Shown here one piece after another: positions 17,303 to 25,551 of a DNA stretch of 64,000 nt. The stretch is taken from contig JAFXMW010000033.1 in NCBI GenBank assembly GCA_017530105.1, forward strand, positions 24,062 through 88,061, written 5' to 3'. The notes below the pieces were generated by a model, which was given only the letters and a program-made list of their open reading frames with translations, was not told the DNA's origin and did not search any database. Source of the stretch: Bacteroidales bacterium (GTDB taxonomy: Bacteria; Bacteroidota; Bacteroidia; Bacteroidales; P3). Every line of letters begins with the position of its first letter. The first letter of the stretch is position 1. Position numbers and translations under genes: made by a program.

Positions 17303-17867
17303 GGCTCTTCAATTTAGTGAATAACTCATTGTTGAGCACAGTGGTGGGGACATCCTTCCCACCATGTGCTATCTGTATTCGAGGAGTGTCGCTGTTGTCG
17401 TATATCACCCAACAGTCCACCTCCGGCATGTAAATCTTAAACAGATTGTTTATCCCTGCCACATATCTCCTTCGCGTGGTGGGAGCAGGAATGTCATGAC
17501 CTCCTCCGCTGACCCTTTCCGCCACCCGATGCAAGGCCAATTCGGCACTGCGTAGCCAGAAGAACACCAACATCACCGTGTACCCTCTCTTTTGAGCCTG
17601 ACGCACCAAATTGAAATACGACTTGGTTGCCAGCGTTGTCTCTATGGCAAAAGTGGCATCACGGTTCAACAACTCATTAATACGCTGTATCATCAGCCTC
17701 CCTGCCTCTATCGAGACACTTGCAGGGTTGAATGGCGACAAACCACGGGCTATTTCATCAGCATTGACAAACTCGCGGCAGTCAAGTATATCAGGCAAAA
17801 CCGTAAACGAGGCAGTGGTCTTTCCTGCCCCGTTGCAACCGCCAATGATATACAACATCTTGTCCAT
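17292..17867 (-). CDS. Zeta-toxin-like P-loop kinase (COG4185 family)
   Basis: A 191-aa P-loop NTPase. Walker A is GGCNGAGKTT (residues 9-18). FVNADEIARGLSPFNP, AGRLMIQRINEL, FAIETTLATKSYFNLV, LVFFWLRSAELALHRVAERV and GGHDIP...RRRY follow in the order expected for COG4185, a family annotated either as ATPase or as zeta toxin. True zeta toxins phosphorylate UDP-N-acetylglucosamine; whether this one does is not known. It should be cytoplasmic. The promoter element TATCTTTG at 17876-17883 (minus strand) is 8 bp before the ATG, so the mRNA would be nearly leaderless. The 57-residue ORF overlaps its 3' end by 11 nt. Confidence 0.85.
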   Translation of the reverse strand: MDKMLYIIGGCNGAGKTTASFTVLPDILDCREFVNADEIARGLSPFNPASVSIEAGRLMIQRINELLNRDATFAIETTLATKSYFNLVRQAQKRGYTVMLVFFWLRSAELALHRVAERVSGGGHDIPAPTTRRRYVAGINNLFKIYMPEVDCWVIYDNSDTPRIQIAHGGKDVPTTVLNNELFTKLKSHVR

Positions 17868-17875
17868 TCAAGGTG

Positions 17876-17883
17876 CAAAGATA
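17876..17883 (-). promoter_or_regulatory. -7 element for the COG4185 kinase pair
   Basis: The minus strand reads TATCTTTG 8 bp upstream of the kinase ATG (17867); the leader would be only a few bases long. Confidence 0.6.
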
Positions 17884-18077
17884 CAAAGAAAATCCCATTC
17901 GATTGGCATTTATTTCCTTATTACAATCGTTCTTACTGATTTTCAATTCTCAACAAAACACGCCAAACAACTATCAATCGCCTACATTATCAATTGAAAA
18001 AGCGTCTCCCACATCATATTACACCTTTTTTCCTGCTTTTTTTGCATTACACAACCCTGTATTTCATAAAAAAGTTG

Positions 18078-18085
18078 TATCTTTG
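18078..18085 (+). promoter_or_regulatory. -7 element for the cupin gene
   Basis: TATCTTTG in GTTGTATCTTTG, 24 bp before ATG 18110. This fixes the start, since the longer open frame from 17873 begins upstream of the promoter. Confidence 0.7.
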
Positions 18086-18109
18086 TATCCCGACAAAACA
18101 AACAATATC

Positions 18110-18442
18110 ATGGTTATTGATTTCAACAACATTGAGTTATCCATCCAGCCCCATTTCAAGGGCGGTGAAGGCGATACCAAAAGCCGCACTTTTTTCGACG
18201 GAGTAAACAGGATTGCCTCAGGCTGTCTTGAACCGGGATGCACCATCGGCTATCACAGCCACGACACCTCGTGCGAGATGATTTATATCCTCAGCGGCAA
18301 AGCCCGCTGCCTCTACGACGATGGCGAGGAATTTCTCTCCCCGGGACAGTGCCATTATTGTCCCAAAGGCCATTCCCACAGCCTCATCAACGACAGTCCC
18401 ACCGAACCGCTTACCTACCTTGCCATTGTCCCACAACAATAG
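18110..18442 (+). CDS. Cupin domain protein
   Basis: A 110-aa single-domain cupin. Motif 1 is GYHSHDTSCEMIYILSGKARC (metal ligands H49, H51, E56) and motif 2 is SPGQCHYCPKGHSHSLIN (H88 or H90). Such small cupins bind a metal and act as isomerases, epimerases or ligand sensors; the substrate is not evident. The cytoplasm is expected because no signal is seen. The long upstream open frame is not coding, since it spans the promoter. The gene is monocistronic with its own promoter and terminator. Confidence 0.88.
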   Translation: MVIDFNNIELSIQPHFKGGEGDTKSRTFFDGVNRIASGCLEPGCTIGYHSHDTSCEMIYILSGKARCLYDDGEEFLSPGQCHYCPKGHSHSLINDSPTEPLTYLAIVPQQ

Positions 18443-18470
18443 CACCAAGTCAAAAAAAACAAAAAACACC

Positions 18471-18502
18471 CTGTCCGTCACACTCCTCACGGACAGTTTT
18501 TT
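18471..18502 (+). terminator. Terminator of the cupin gene
   Basis: CTGTCCGT and ACGGACAG form an 8-bp stem with a 10-nt loop followed by six T residues, 28 bp after the stop codon. Confidence 0.8.
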
Positions 18503-18638
18503 CATTTCCCCTGCAAGTATACAACGACAGCGCATACTAAAGGGAAAAACTGCAAGGCCATGTCAACAGTCAACACGATCATCCCCACTGTTTCCAAGCC
18601 ATTCAGTTTTATTTTTTTATTATTCAAAAAAAAACATG

Positions 18639-18646
18639 TATCTTTG
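18639..18646 (+). promoter_or_regulatory. -7 element for the WG-repeat gene and pyrC
   Basis: TATCTTTG in the context CATGTATCTTTGCAA, 21 bp before ATG 18668. Confidence 0.7.
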
Positions 18647-18667
18647 CAACTTTGAAATAACACGAAT

Positions 18668-20044
18668 ATGAAACGATACATCTTTATTCTAACCGTCGCT
18701 TTCATGCTGACAGGCAACGCATTGGCACAAACGTTAGCCTTCGACGACATTGGCATGAAATATGGCTACAAAAACAGCAATGGCATCTGGCAGATACCTC
18801 CTCGCTACCAAGTGGCCTTTGCTTTCCAACATCAAGACAGAAAATTCGCCGTGGTAAAATACGATGGCCGCTGGGGCTGCATCGATGAATCCGGCAACAT
18901 GATTGTCCGCAACATCTTCCGCACCCAGGAGGAAGCCCAGGAGGCTGGCGACCAATGGTACACCGCCGAAGAACCCGGCAAATGGATCTACCCCGCCGAG
19001 AACCCTGCCGACCACCAATGGGGCTTTGTCAACTACTATGGGCAATGGAAATACGAACCCCAGTACGAGGGTGCCGGCAAATACTACGGCCAAGACCCCA
19101 TGAGCTTTGCCCCCGTCAAAATTGAAGGCCGCTGGGGCTGCATCGACGCCAAAGGCATCCTCATCATCAACAACATCTTCGAAAGCATGGAAGATGCCAC
19201 CGAAGCCGGACATCAATGGATTGTAGGCCGTCACTACGACACCTGGCGCATCTCCGTCACCAACCCCAAGAATGTCAACCAATGGGGCATCGTCAACTAT
19301 CTTGGCCGCTGGGTAGTCCAACCCCAATACGCCATGATACGCCAGTTCCCCGGCGAGCACAACTACATCTACACCCAAGCCCTTAAAGGTGGCCGCTGGG
19401 GCAATATCGACCGCAATGGCAATGTCATCAGCGACTTTATCTTCTCCAACGAAGAAGACTGCGTCTACGCTCTCTCCCAGATTGAGCATGGCCGCGACAT
19501 CGACGGATGGCGACTGCCCGAAATGCGCACCGACACCGCCCTCTGGGGTTGGGTCAAAGCCGACGGCAGCTGGGCCATCCAGCCCACATTCCTCGAAGTC
19601 TCCCGTTTCCCCAACGACACCGGTCTCTTTGCCACCGCAAAATGCGAAAACGGTCTCTGGGCAAGCATCCACGAGGATGGCCGACTCCTTTCCAAACCCG
19701 TGTTCATCCTCTCTTCCGAGGCTGCCAAAGCCGGCAAGGAATGGGACGATGACCAGAAAGGCATCGAAGAGGCTGAACTGGGACACTGGCTCTATCCTAT
19801 CCAAGAACCCGGCACCGGCCACTGGGGCTATGTCAACTTCGAGGGTGAATGGGTCATCCAACCCCGTCTCGAGGACGCCAAGCCCTTCATCAACACTTGG
19901 AACAACCGTGTGGCTCCCGCCAAGGAAGAAGGCCGCTGGGGCTGCATCGACCACACTGGCCAGTTCGTCGTGAAACCCATCTACAACAACTCCGCCGACG
20001 CCTATGTGGCAGCCCGCCAATGGGGTGCCAAGAAGAAATTCTAA
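18668..20044 (+). CDS. WG-repeat exported protein
   Basis: A 458-aa protein with a signal peptide (MKRYIFILTVAFMLTGNALAQ) followed entirely by WG beta-hairpin repeats. I count ten, in five pairs that alternate strictly between a W-type (for example GYVNFEGEWVIQPRL) and an ID-type (GCIDHTGQFVVKPIY). Each pair spans about 85-90 residues and has a linker resembling DATEAGHQW. WG repeats form solenoid-like scaffolds; binding of protein or glycan is likely, but no catalytic residues are evident. It is periplasmic or surface-located; there is no lipobox and no T9SS domain. Its TAA shares an A with the ATG of pyrC (TAATG), so translation is coupled to pyrimidine synthesis, an odd pairing. Confidence 0.9.
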   Translation: MKRYIFILTVAFMLTGNALAQTLAFDDIGMKYGYKNSNGIWQIPPRYQVAFAFQHQDRKFAVVKYDGRWGCIDESGNMIVRNIFRTQEEAQEAGDQWYTAEEPGKWIYPAENPADHQWGFVNYYGQWKYEPQYEGAGKYYGQDPMSFAPVKIEGRWGCIDAKGILIINNIFESMEDATEAGHQWIVGRHYDTWRISVTNPKNVNQWGIVNYLGRWVVQPQYAMIRQFPGEHNYIYTQALKGGRWGNIDRNGNVISDFIFSNEEDCVYALSQIEHGRDIDGWRLPEMRTDTALWGWVKADGSWAIQPTFLEVSRFPNDTGLFATAKCENGLWASIHEDGRLLSKPVFILSSEAAKAGKEWDDDQKGIEEAELGHWLYPIQEPGTGHWGYVNFEGEWVIQPRLEDAKPFINTWNNRVAPAKEEGRWGCIDHTGQFVVKPIYNNSADAYVAARQWGAKKKF

Positions 20045-21384
20045 TGGACTACATCATCACCAACGGCACTGTCGTCAACGAAGGCACCCTCTCCAAACGC
20101 GACCTCTTCATCCATGACGGTCGTTTTGTCGAGGATGCAACCTCCTTGCGCAAACCGCAAACCTTCTCGGCCGAAGGATGCTATGTCCTCCCCGGAGTCA
20201 TCGACACCCATGTTCATTTCCGCGACCCTGGATTCCCCGACAAAGCCGACTTCGCCACCGAAAGCCGTGCAGCCCTCGCCGGAGGAGTCACCTCCGTCAT
20301 CGACATGCCCAACACCAAGCCGCAGACCACCTCCCTCGACGAGTTGGAAGCCAAAGAGCGCATCGCAGCCCAAAAGAGTGCCGTCAACTACGGCTTCATG
20401 CTGGGTGCCACCAACGACAACCTCCAGCAACTCCTCTCCATCGACCCCCTCCGCTATGCCGCCGTCAAACTCTTCCTCGGCAGCAGCACAGGCAACATGC
20501 TCGTCAACAAAGCCGACACCCTCGACCGTCTCTTTGGCGAAAGCCGTAAACTGATAGTGGCGCACTGCGAAGACGAAAGCATCATACAAGCCAACCTCCG
20601 CAACTACAAGATGGAGTTCGAGGGCAAAGGAGGCGAGAAAGCCGACCTGCACCCCAAAATCCGCAACCGCGAAGCCTGCTTTGTCTCCACCTACAAAGCC
20701 GTCGAGCGTGCCCGCAAATACGGTACCCGTCTCCATGTCGCACATATCAGCACCTCCACCGAACTCTCTCTCCTCAGCAATAAAAACCTCGAGGAAAAGA
20801 ACATCACCGCCGAGGTAACACCCAACCATCTCTGGTTCGATGACCGCGACTATGCCGAATTGGGCAACAAAATCAAATGCAACCCCGCCATCAAGACCAA
20901 CGACGACCGTCTGGCCTTGTGGACAGGACTCGTCGACGGCCTTATCGACACCATCGCCACCGACCATGCACCCCATACCCTTGCCGAGAAAAGTCTCCCC
21001 TACTTCACTGCCCCGGGAGGCATCCCCAGCATCCAGCACTCCTTGCAGATGATGATGGAAGGCCTCTTCAACCCCGCCGCCTGCCAGCGCGACGACCACA
21101 ACGAAGTGCTTCAGGAATGGATGCCCCTTCTGGTAACCAAGATGTGCCACAACCCCGCACTCCTCTTTGGCATCCAGAACCGTGGATTCATCCGTCCCGG
21201 TTACTTTGCCGACCTCGCCATCCTCGAACCCGGCGACACCCTCATCACTCGACAAAGCCTCCTCTACAAATGCGGCTGGAGTCCCCTCGAAGGGCAGACC
21301 CTCCACACCCGCCTCCGTCAAGTGTTCCTCAACGGAATGCCTGCCGGACAAAGCACCCCCATGCCCTTAACCTTCTGCAAATAA
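20044..21384 (+). CDS. pyrC: Dihydroorotase
   Basis: A 446-aa amidohydrolase catalysing reversible cyclisation of N-carbamoyl-aspartate to dihydroorotate in pyrimidine synthesis. Key features are VLPGVIDTHVHFRDPG (metal ligands H56 and H58), the conserved DMPNTKPQTT, the LHVAHIST histidine and ATDHAPHT (Asp and His of the metal site). This is the class I/PyrC type common in Bacteroidota. An open frame extends upstream to 19849 but lies inside the WG gene in another frame; ATG 20044, overlapping the WG stop codon, gives the normal N-terminus MDYIITNGTVV. It is the only pyrimidine gene in the window. Confidence 0.95.
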   Translation: MDYIITNGTVVNEGTLSKRDLFIHDGRFVEDATSLRKPQTFSAEGCYVLPGVIDTHVHFRDPGFPDKADFATESRAALAGGVTSVIDMPNTKPQTTSLDELEAKERIAAQKSAVNYGFMLGATNDNLQQLLSIDPLRYAAVKLFLGSSTGNMLVNKADTLDRLFGESRKLIVAHCEDESIIQANLRNYKMEFEGKGGEKADLHPKIRNREACFVSTYKAVERARKYGTRLHVAHISTSTELSLLSNKNLEEKNITAEVTPNHLWFDDRDYAELGNKIKCNPAIKTNDDRLALWTGLVDGLIDTIATDHAPHTLAEKSLPYFTAPGGIPSIQHSLQMMMEGLFNPAACQRDDHNEVLQEWMPLLVTKMCHNPALLFGIQNRGFIRPGYFADLAILEPGDTLITRQSLLYKCGWSPLEGQTLHTRLRQVFLNGMPAGQSTPMPLTFCK

Positions 21385-21414
21385 TCATTCAGAAACCAAA
21401 AATAATTCAAGACA

Positions 21415-21840
21415 ATGAAAAAAATCCTCCTCGTATTAATGGCACTCATACTCATGGGCAGTGCCGCCTATGCCGCCAATCGCAAAAGGATCATCGATCC
21501 CGAAAGCCTTCCCAAGCCAGCCATCGAGCTGATACAGAAACATTGGCCCTCCTGTGTAATCGACCAAGCCTATATCGATGGCAAAGAATACGAAGTGCTC
21601 CTCAGCGATGGCACCATCATCGAGTTCGACTCCAAAGGCATCTGGAAAGAGATGAAATGCACCGACGGACTGCCCGTCACCCTGGTGCCCGGCTACATCA
21701 CCCGCTATATAGTGGGACGTTACCCCAAGCAGCTCATCATCGACTGTGAGAAGATGCGTGGCGGCTACGAAGTCAAGCTCACCAATGGCCTGGAAATCCA
21801 GTTCGACCTCCAAGGCCGCGTCACCCACGTCGACGACTGA
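21415..21840 (+). CDS. PepSY-like (DUF2874) exported protein
   Basis: A 141-aa protein with a signal peptide (MKKILLVLMALILMGSAAYA). The mature part contains two repeats of the PepSY-like/DUF2874 fold: YEVLLSDGTIIEFDSKGIWKEM and YEVKLTNGLEIQFDLQGRVTHV. Members of this Bacteroidota family are small periplasmic proteins, structurally like the beta-lactamase inhibitor protein fold, of unknown role. The gene lies 30 bp after pyrC and is followed by a clear terminator, so WG, pyrC and this gene probably form one transcript. Confidence 0.88.
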   Translation: MKKILLVLMALILMGSAAYAANRKRIIDPESLPKPAIELIQKHWPSCVIDQAYIDGKEYEVLLSDGTIIEFDSKGIWKEMKCTDGLPVTLVPGYITRYIVGRYPKQLIIDCEKMRGGYEVKLTNGLEIQFDLQGRVTHVDD

Positions 21841-21866
21841 GCCCAACCCTATATCGCAACACCATA

Positions 21867-21897
21867 AGAGGATGTCCCCACGACACCCTCTTTTTTT
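21867..21897 (+). terminator. Terminator after the PepSY-like gene
   Basis: AGAGGATGTC and GACACCCTCT pair over ten positions with one mismatch around a short C-rich loop; seven T residues follow. Confidence 0.85.
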
Positions 21898-21902
21898 ATG
21901 GG

Positions 21903-22020
21903 ACTTCTACAAATCACCTCGTAGAGGTGAGCTTATAAATAACACGGCACATGCCGAAGTCGCAGTGCCGTGACATTCAGACATCCGAGAACTGCGTCCA
22001 GAAGGGACGCGACATCTATA
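21903..22020 (+). repeat. Interspersed hairpin element, copy A
   Basis: Three successive hairpins: CACCTC-gta-GAGGTG, CACGGCAC...GTGCCGTG, and GCGTCC-agaa-GGGACGC followed by GACAT. The same order with compensating changes occurs in copy B at 56287-56393. The surrounding stretch 21841-22620 has no recognisable gene; apart from this repeat I see only AT-rich, low-complexity DNA and the hairpin at 22206-22223. Confidence 0.85.
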
Positions 22021-22205
22021 TAGCATTTATAAAACCTCCCTTAATATAAGACAACGAATCCTTTGGAGTGCAGGCACCCTACCCATAATTAAACCAAACC
22101 TCAATAAGTCAAAGAACTCTCAGAATAATTCATGTAAAGGGAAGCAAGCAAAGCCATTGTTAGCCGCTGCACCCTATTTTAAGATTAACAACCCACGGCA
22201 GACGT

Positions 22206-22227
22206 CCCCACCATAAGGAGGGGTGAA
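22206..22227. repeat. Short hairpin repeat upstream of the restriction island
   Basis: CCCC-accataagga-GGGG followed by TGAA. A related sequence, CCCCTCCATTAGGAAGGGATGAA, occurs at 29717-29739, on the other side of the type I restriction operon. Confidence 0.6.
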
Positions 22228-22620
22228 GAATGTCCTGTGAACATTCGATAGCGAAGCGGAGAACAAAACGAAGTGCCAGGATGGGCAACCTCAAAAAACA
22301 ACCGAATATCACTCTAAATTCGGCTGCAAAGATACGAACATTTTTTCATCCCCAGACACCAACCTGCCCCACTCCGCCACTATCATCCCACACCACACCC
22401 ATCCCCCTCATATTGAACATATCTTTTTTTTGCTCCCACCCCACCCTCTCCGGCCAAGCTGCCCCAACCAAAACCCAGAAACCGAAAAAAACATTATACC
22501 ATGCAAAGATAGTATTAAAACATCCACGCCACACAAAGTAGCAAAGAAAAATAACCATCTGTTTCTCTATTCATTACAATAAATCTTTACGAAAAGTGGC
22601 GTAGTGTCAAGAAAAATGTG

Positions 22621-22628
22621 TATATTTG
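22621..22628 (+). promoter_or_regulatory. -7 element in front of the structured RNA candidate
   Basis: TATATTTG fits TAnnTTTG; the predicted transcript would begin near 22634. The -33 region is not clear. Confidence 0.55.
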
Positions 22629-22633
22629 CACTC

Positions 22634-22886
22634 AGATTGACACGAGAAAAGTCAATCCGATGCAACGAAAGCATTTGTATTAGTCCACACATAGGAATTT
22701 GCCCAAATTCATATTTACCAAAAGGACTCAAGTACTAATGCCTTTTGCTTATTCTGTATGCTGTTGGGTCTTATCCTTCCGCATAACGGTAAGCATAGGA
22801 TAAGGTTCAACAGTTTCTATTTGGTAAAGGTCGGGCAAAACCTCTATGTGATAGGGCTGTCAACACGAGTTCTATGCTTTCTTTAT
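22634..22886 (+). ncRNA. Structured RNA candidate (possibly 6S-like, or leader of the hsd operon)
   Basis: A non-coding stretch of about 250 nt with extensive pairing that I can trace by eye. From the outside in: GAAAGCAT (22667-22674) with ATGCTTTC (22874-22881); CACATAG and TTTGCCC (about 22687-22703) with GGGCAAA and CTATGTG (about 22833-22850); TTTACCAAA (about 22714-22722) with TTTGGTAAA (about 22820-22828). Inside lies a hairpin CTTATCCT...AGGATAAG flanked by GTTG/CAAC. A 5' hairpin GATTGAC/GTCAATC (22635-22657) competes with pairing of TTGACA to TGTCAA near 22858. The rod shape and size recall 6S RNA, but I could not match a family. It ends 48 nt before hsdM, so it could instead be a regulatory leader. 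Confidence 0.5.
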
Positions 22887-22933
22887 GTAGTGCAACCGCC
22901 ATCCTCTGGGAACTCGGCTTGGCACAAACCTAC

Positions 22934-24511
22934 ATGAACATGACACATGCTGCCACCACTCAACAGCGCGAGGAGCTGCAACGTACCATCTGGAAAATCG
23001 CCGAGGACCTACGCGGTGCCATCGGCGGATGGGAATTCAAGGCTTACGTGTTAGGATCTCTCTTCTATAGGTTCATCTCCGAAAATCTCACCGACTACAT
23101 CAACGACCTACAAAGCAAAGCAGGAATAAAAGGTTTTGACTATGCCGCCATGAGCGACGAAGACGCTGAGCCTGCACGCCGACAGATGGTCGAGGAAAAA
23201 GGCTTCTTCATCCTCCCCTCCCAGCTTTTTGTAAATGTCTGTAAACACTGCAAAGATGACGAAAATCTGAACATGACCCTCTCCAACATCTTCAAAGCCA
23301 TTGAGGGTTCTGCTCTCGGCACTGATTCCGAGGAGGATATGAAAGGACTCTTCTCCGACTTCATTGTCGACAATGCACTTCTGGGCACCGACGTAAAAAG
23401 TCGAAACCGCCTTATCGCCAAAGTCCTCACCACCGTGCGAGATATGAACTTGGGCGAAGAGTTTCAAGAGAACCGCATTGATGCCTTTGGCGATGCATAC
23501 GAATTCCTTATGCACATGTACGCCTCCAATGCCGGCAAGAGCGGCGGACAACACTTCACCCCTCAAGAGGTATCCGAACTGCTCGCACGATTGGCAGCGG
23601 TTCCTCTACGCAAAGTCAACAGTGTCTACGACCCCGCCTGTGGCTCAGGTTCTTTGCTGCTGAAATTCAAAAAGACCATAGGGCGTGACAACCCCGCACT
23701 GAAATACTATGGGCAGGAAATCAACCCCACCACCTACAACCTCTGCCGAATCAACATGTTCCTGCACAATATCAATTTCGACAATTTCGACATCCAGCAA
23801 GGCGACACACTCATCACTCCCAAGCACCGCCACCTCGAACCCTTTGATGCCGTGGTCAGCAATCCCCCCTACAGCCAGAAATGGGAAGGTTCCTCCAATC
23901 CACTCTTGATTAACGACGACCGCTATGCAGGTCCCGGCGTTCTGGCTCCCGACAGTGCCAGCGACCTCGCCTTCGTCCTCCATGCACTTGCCTCTCTCAA
24001 CGAAGGCGGCACCGCTGCCATTGTCGAGTTCCCAGGAGTACTCTACCGTAGCGGCAAAGAAAAGAGCATACGCCATTGGTTGGTTGAAAACAACTATATC
24101 GACACCATCATCCAACTGCCTGCCAATCTCTTTTTCGGGGTGGGCATAGCCACCTGCATCATCGTGTTGCGCCGTGGCACACGCCCTGACAACCGCATCC
24201 TCTTCATCGATGCCTCCAAAGAGTTTGTAAAAAACGGCAACAAAAACAAACTCTCACCGCAGAACCAAGACCACATCTTTGAAGTCTTTGCCAACCGCAC
24301 TGAAGAACCCTACTTCTCGCGGTTGGTGTCCATTAGTGACATCCTCGACAACGAGGCCAACCTCTCCGTCTCCTCCTATGTAGAGCAGGAAGACACGCGC
24401 GAGTTTATCAACATCGATGAAGTCAACGAAGAGCTTTCCAATCTCGTATCCGAAGGAGAAATCCTTTGGGGAAAGATTGACAGCATTATCAAAGAGATAG
24501 GAGAAGCGTGA
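22934..24511 (+). CDS. hsdM: Type I restriction-modification system, methyltransferase subunit
   Basis: The M subunit of a type I R-M enzyme: an adenine N6-methyltransferase acting as a complex with HsdS. I take ATG 22934 (525 aa; MNMTHAATTQQREELQ...) because the 20 codons upstream (from 22874) encode nothing family-like and run into the RNA candidate. The HsdM N-terminal helical domain (IWKIAEDLRGAIGGWEFKAYVLGSLFYRFISENL) is followed by SAM-binding motif I DPACGSGSLLL (about residue 232) and catalytic motif IV NPPYS (about residue 309). Codon use resembles the core genome. The hsdS gene starts 1 bp after its stop codon. It protects host DNA and forms the core of the restriction complex. Confidence 0.96.
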   Translation: MNMTHAATTQQREELQRTIWKIAEDLRGAIGGWEFKAYVLGSLFYRFISENLTDYINDLQSKAGIKGFDYAAMSDEDAEPARRQMVEEKGFFILPSQLFVNVCKHCKDDENLNMTLSNIFKAIEGSALGTDSEEDMKGLFSDFIVDNALLGTDVKSRNRLIAKVLTTVRDMNLGEEFQENRIDAFGDAYEFLMHMYASNAGKSGGQHFTPQEVSELLARLAAVPLRKVNSVYDPACGSGSLLLKFKKTIGRDNPALKYYGQEINPTTYNLCRINMFLHNINFDNFDIQQGDTLITPKHRHLEPFDAVVSNPPYSQKWEGSSNPLLINDDRYAGPGVLAPDSASDLAFVLHALASLNEGGTAAIVEFPGVLYRSGKEKSIRHWLVENNYIDTIIQLPANLFFGVGIATCIIVLRRGTRPDNRILFIDASKEFVKNGNKNKLSPQNQDHIFEVFANRTEEPYFSRLVSISDILDNEANLSVSSYVEQEDTREFINIDEVNEELSNLVSEGEILWGKIDSIIKEIGEA

Positions 24512-24512
24512 T

Positions 24513-25541
24513 ATGGTAGAGTGGAAAGAACTTGGAGAAGTGTGTGTGTTTAAAAGGGGGAAGACTATTACTGCAAAACAAGCCCAAGCCGGGAACATCC
24601 CAGTAGTCGCTGGAGGGCAGACACCTTCATATTACCATAATGAAGCTAATAGAACTGGAGAATCTATCACAGTGGCTGGTTCTGGTGCTTATGCAGGATA
24701 TGTTTCATATTGGAATCAGCCAATTTTTGTTTCTGATGCATTTACAGTGGAGCCCACAAAAAAAAGCTTCATTTTAAAATATCTCTACCATTGGCTCAAA
24801 CTAAATCAGCAAAGAATTATTGCCACACAAAAGGGAGCTGGTGTTCCTCACGTCCATGGCAAAAATATTGCCAAATTTAAAATCCCCATTCCTCCAATAG
24901 AAGAGCAGGAAAGGATAGTAAGAATATTAGACACCTTCACAGCAGGAATAGAGAATGTAAAAAAGCAACTATTCCTCCGCCACAAACAATACGAATACTA
25001 CCGTAACCACCTACTAAACCCCGCTTCCCTCCCCAATGCAGAATATTGTTCTATTGGTGAAGTGTGCAAAACCACAAGTCCTCCTAGGAAATTAGGTACG
25101 AAATTGTATCAACAAAAAGGTAAGTACCCAATTATTGACCAAGGACAATCTCATATTGTCGGATATTCTGATGATGAATCAGCACTATTACCAGAAAATG
25201 AATATGTTCTTTTTGGTGACCATACAAGGATTGTTAAATACTACTATGGTCAATTTGCACAAGGGGCTGATGGACTTAAAATATTAGTGTCTAATAGGAA
25301 CATCATACTACCACACTATCTTTTTCATGTCATCAAAAGCACTGATATTCCATCAAGAGGTTATAGTAGACATTGGTCTATTGTTAAAGAACTACAAATC
25401 CCTATTCCAACATTTTCTAAACAAAAACAAATTGTTGCAATACTCAATCAATTCGAAACCTCAATCGCCAACTTAGAACAACAACTAACCCTCCGCGAAA
25501 AACAATACGAATATTACCGAAACAAATTATTAACCTTTTAA
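24513..25541 (+). CDS. hsdS: Type I restriction-modification system, specificity subunit
   Basis: A 342-aa S subunit that sets the bipartite DNA target. It has two target-recognition domains (about residues 1-130 and 170-300). Each ends in a conserved helical spacer: IPIPPIEEQERIVRILDTF...RHKQYEYYRNHLL and IPIPTFSKQKQIVAILNQF...REKQYEYYRNKLL. The length is somewhat below the usual 380-450 residues, so both domains are compact. Both recognition regions are markedly AT-rich, while the DNA encoding the conserved spacers is closer to host composition, as expected when recognition domains are exchanged by recombination. I see no inverted second hsdS copy, recombinase or simple-sequence tract that would indicate phase variation. 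Confidence 0.94.
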   Translation: MVEWKELGEVCVFKRGKTITAKQAQAGNIPVVAGGQTPSYYHNEANRTGESITVAGSGAYAGYVSYWNQPIFVSDAFTVEPTKKSFILKYLYHWLKLNQQRIIATQKGAGVPHVHGKNIAKFKIPIPPIEEQERIVRILDTFTAGIENVKKQLFLRHKQYEYYRNHLLNPASLPNAEYCSIGEVCKTTSPPRKLGTKLYQQKGKYPIIDQGQSHIVGYSDDESALLPENEYVLFGDHTRIVKYYYGQFAQGADGLKILVSNRNIILPHYLFHVIKSTDIPSRGYSRHWSIVKELQIPIPTFSKQKQIVAILNQFETSIANLEQQLTLREKQYEYYRNKLLTF

Positions 25542-25551
25542 CATTCAACAC

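Noticed and set aside
22634-22886. tmRNA or RNase P RNA
   Set aside because: The conserved strings of those RNAs (for example the tmRNA 5' end or the RNase P GAGGAAAGTCC box) are not present.
24513-25541. Phase-variable hsdS
   Set aside because: No inverted partial hsdS copy, no recombinase gene and no homopolymer tract nearby; only repeated spacer sequence within the gene.
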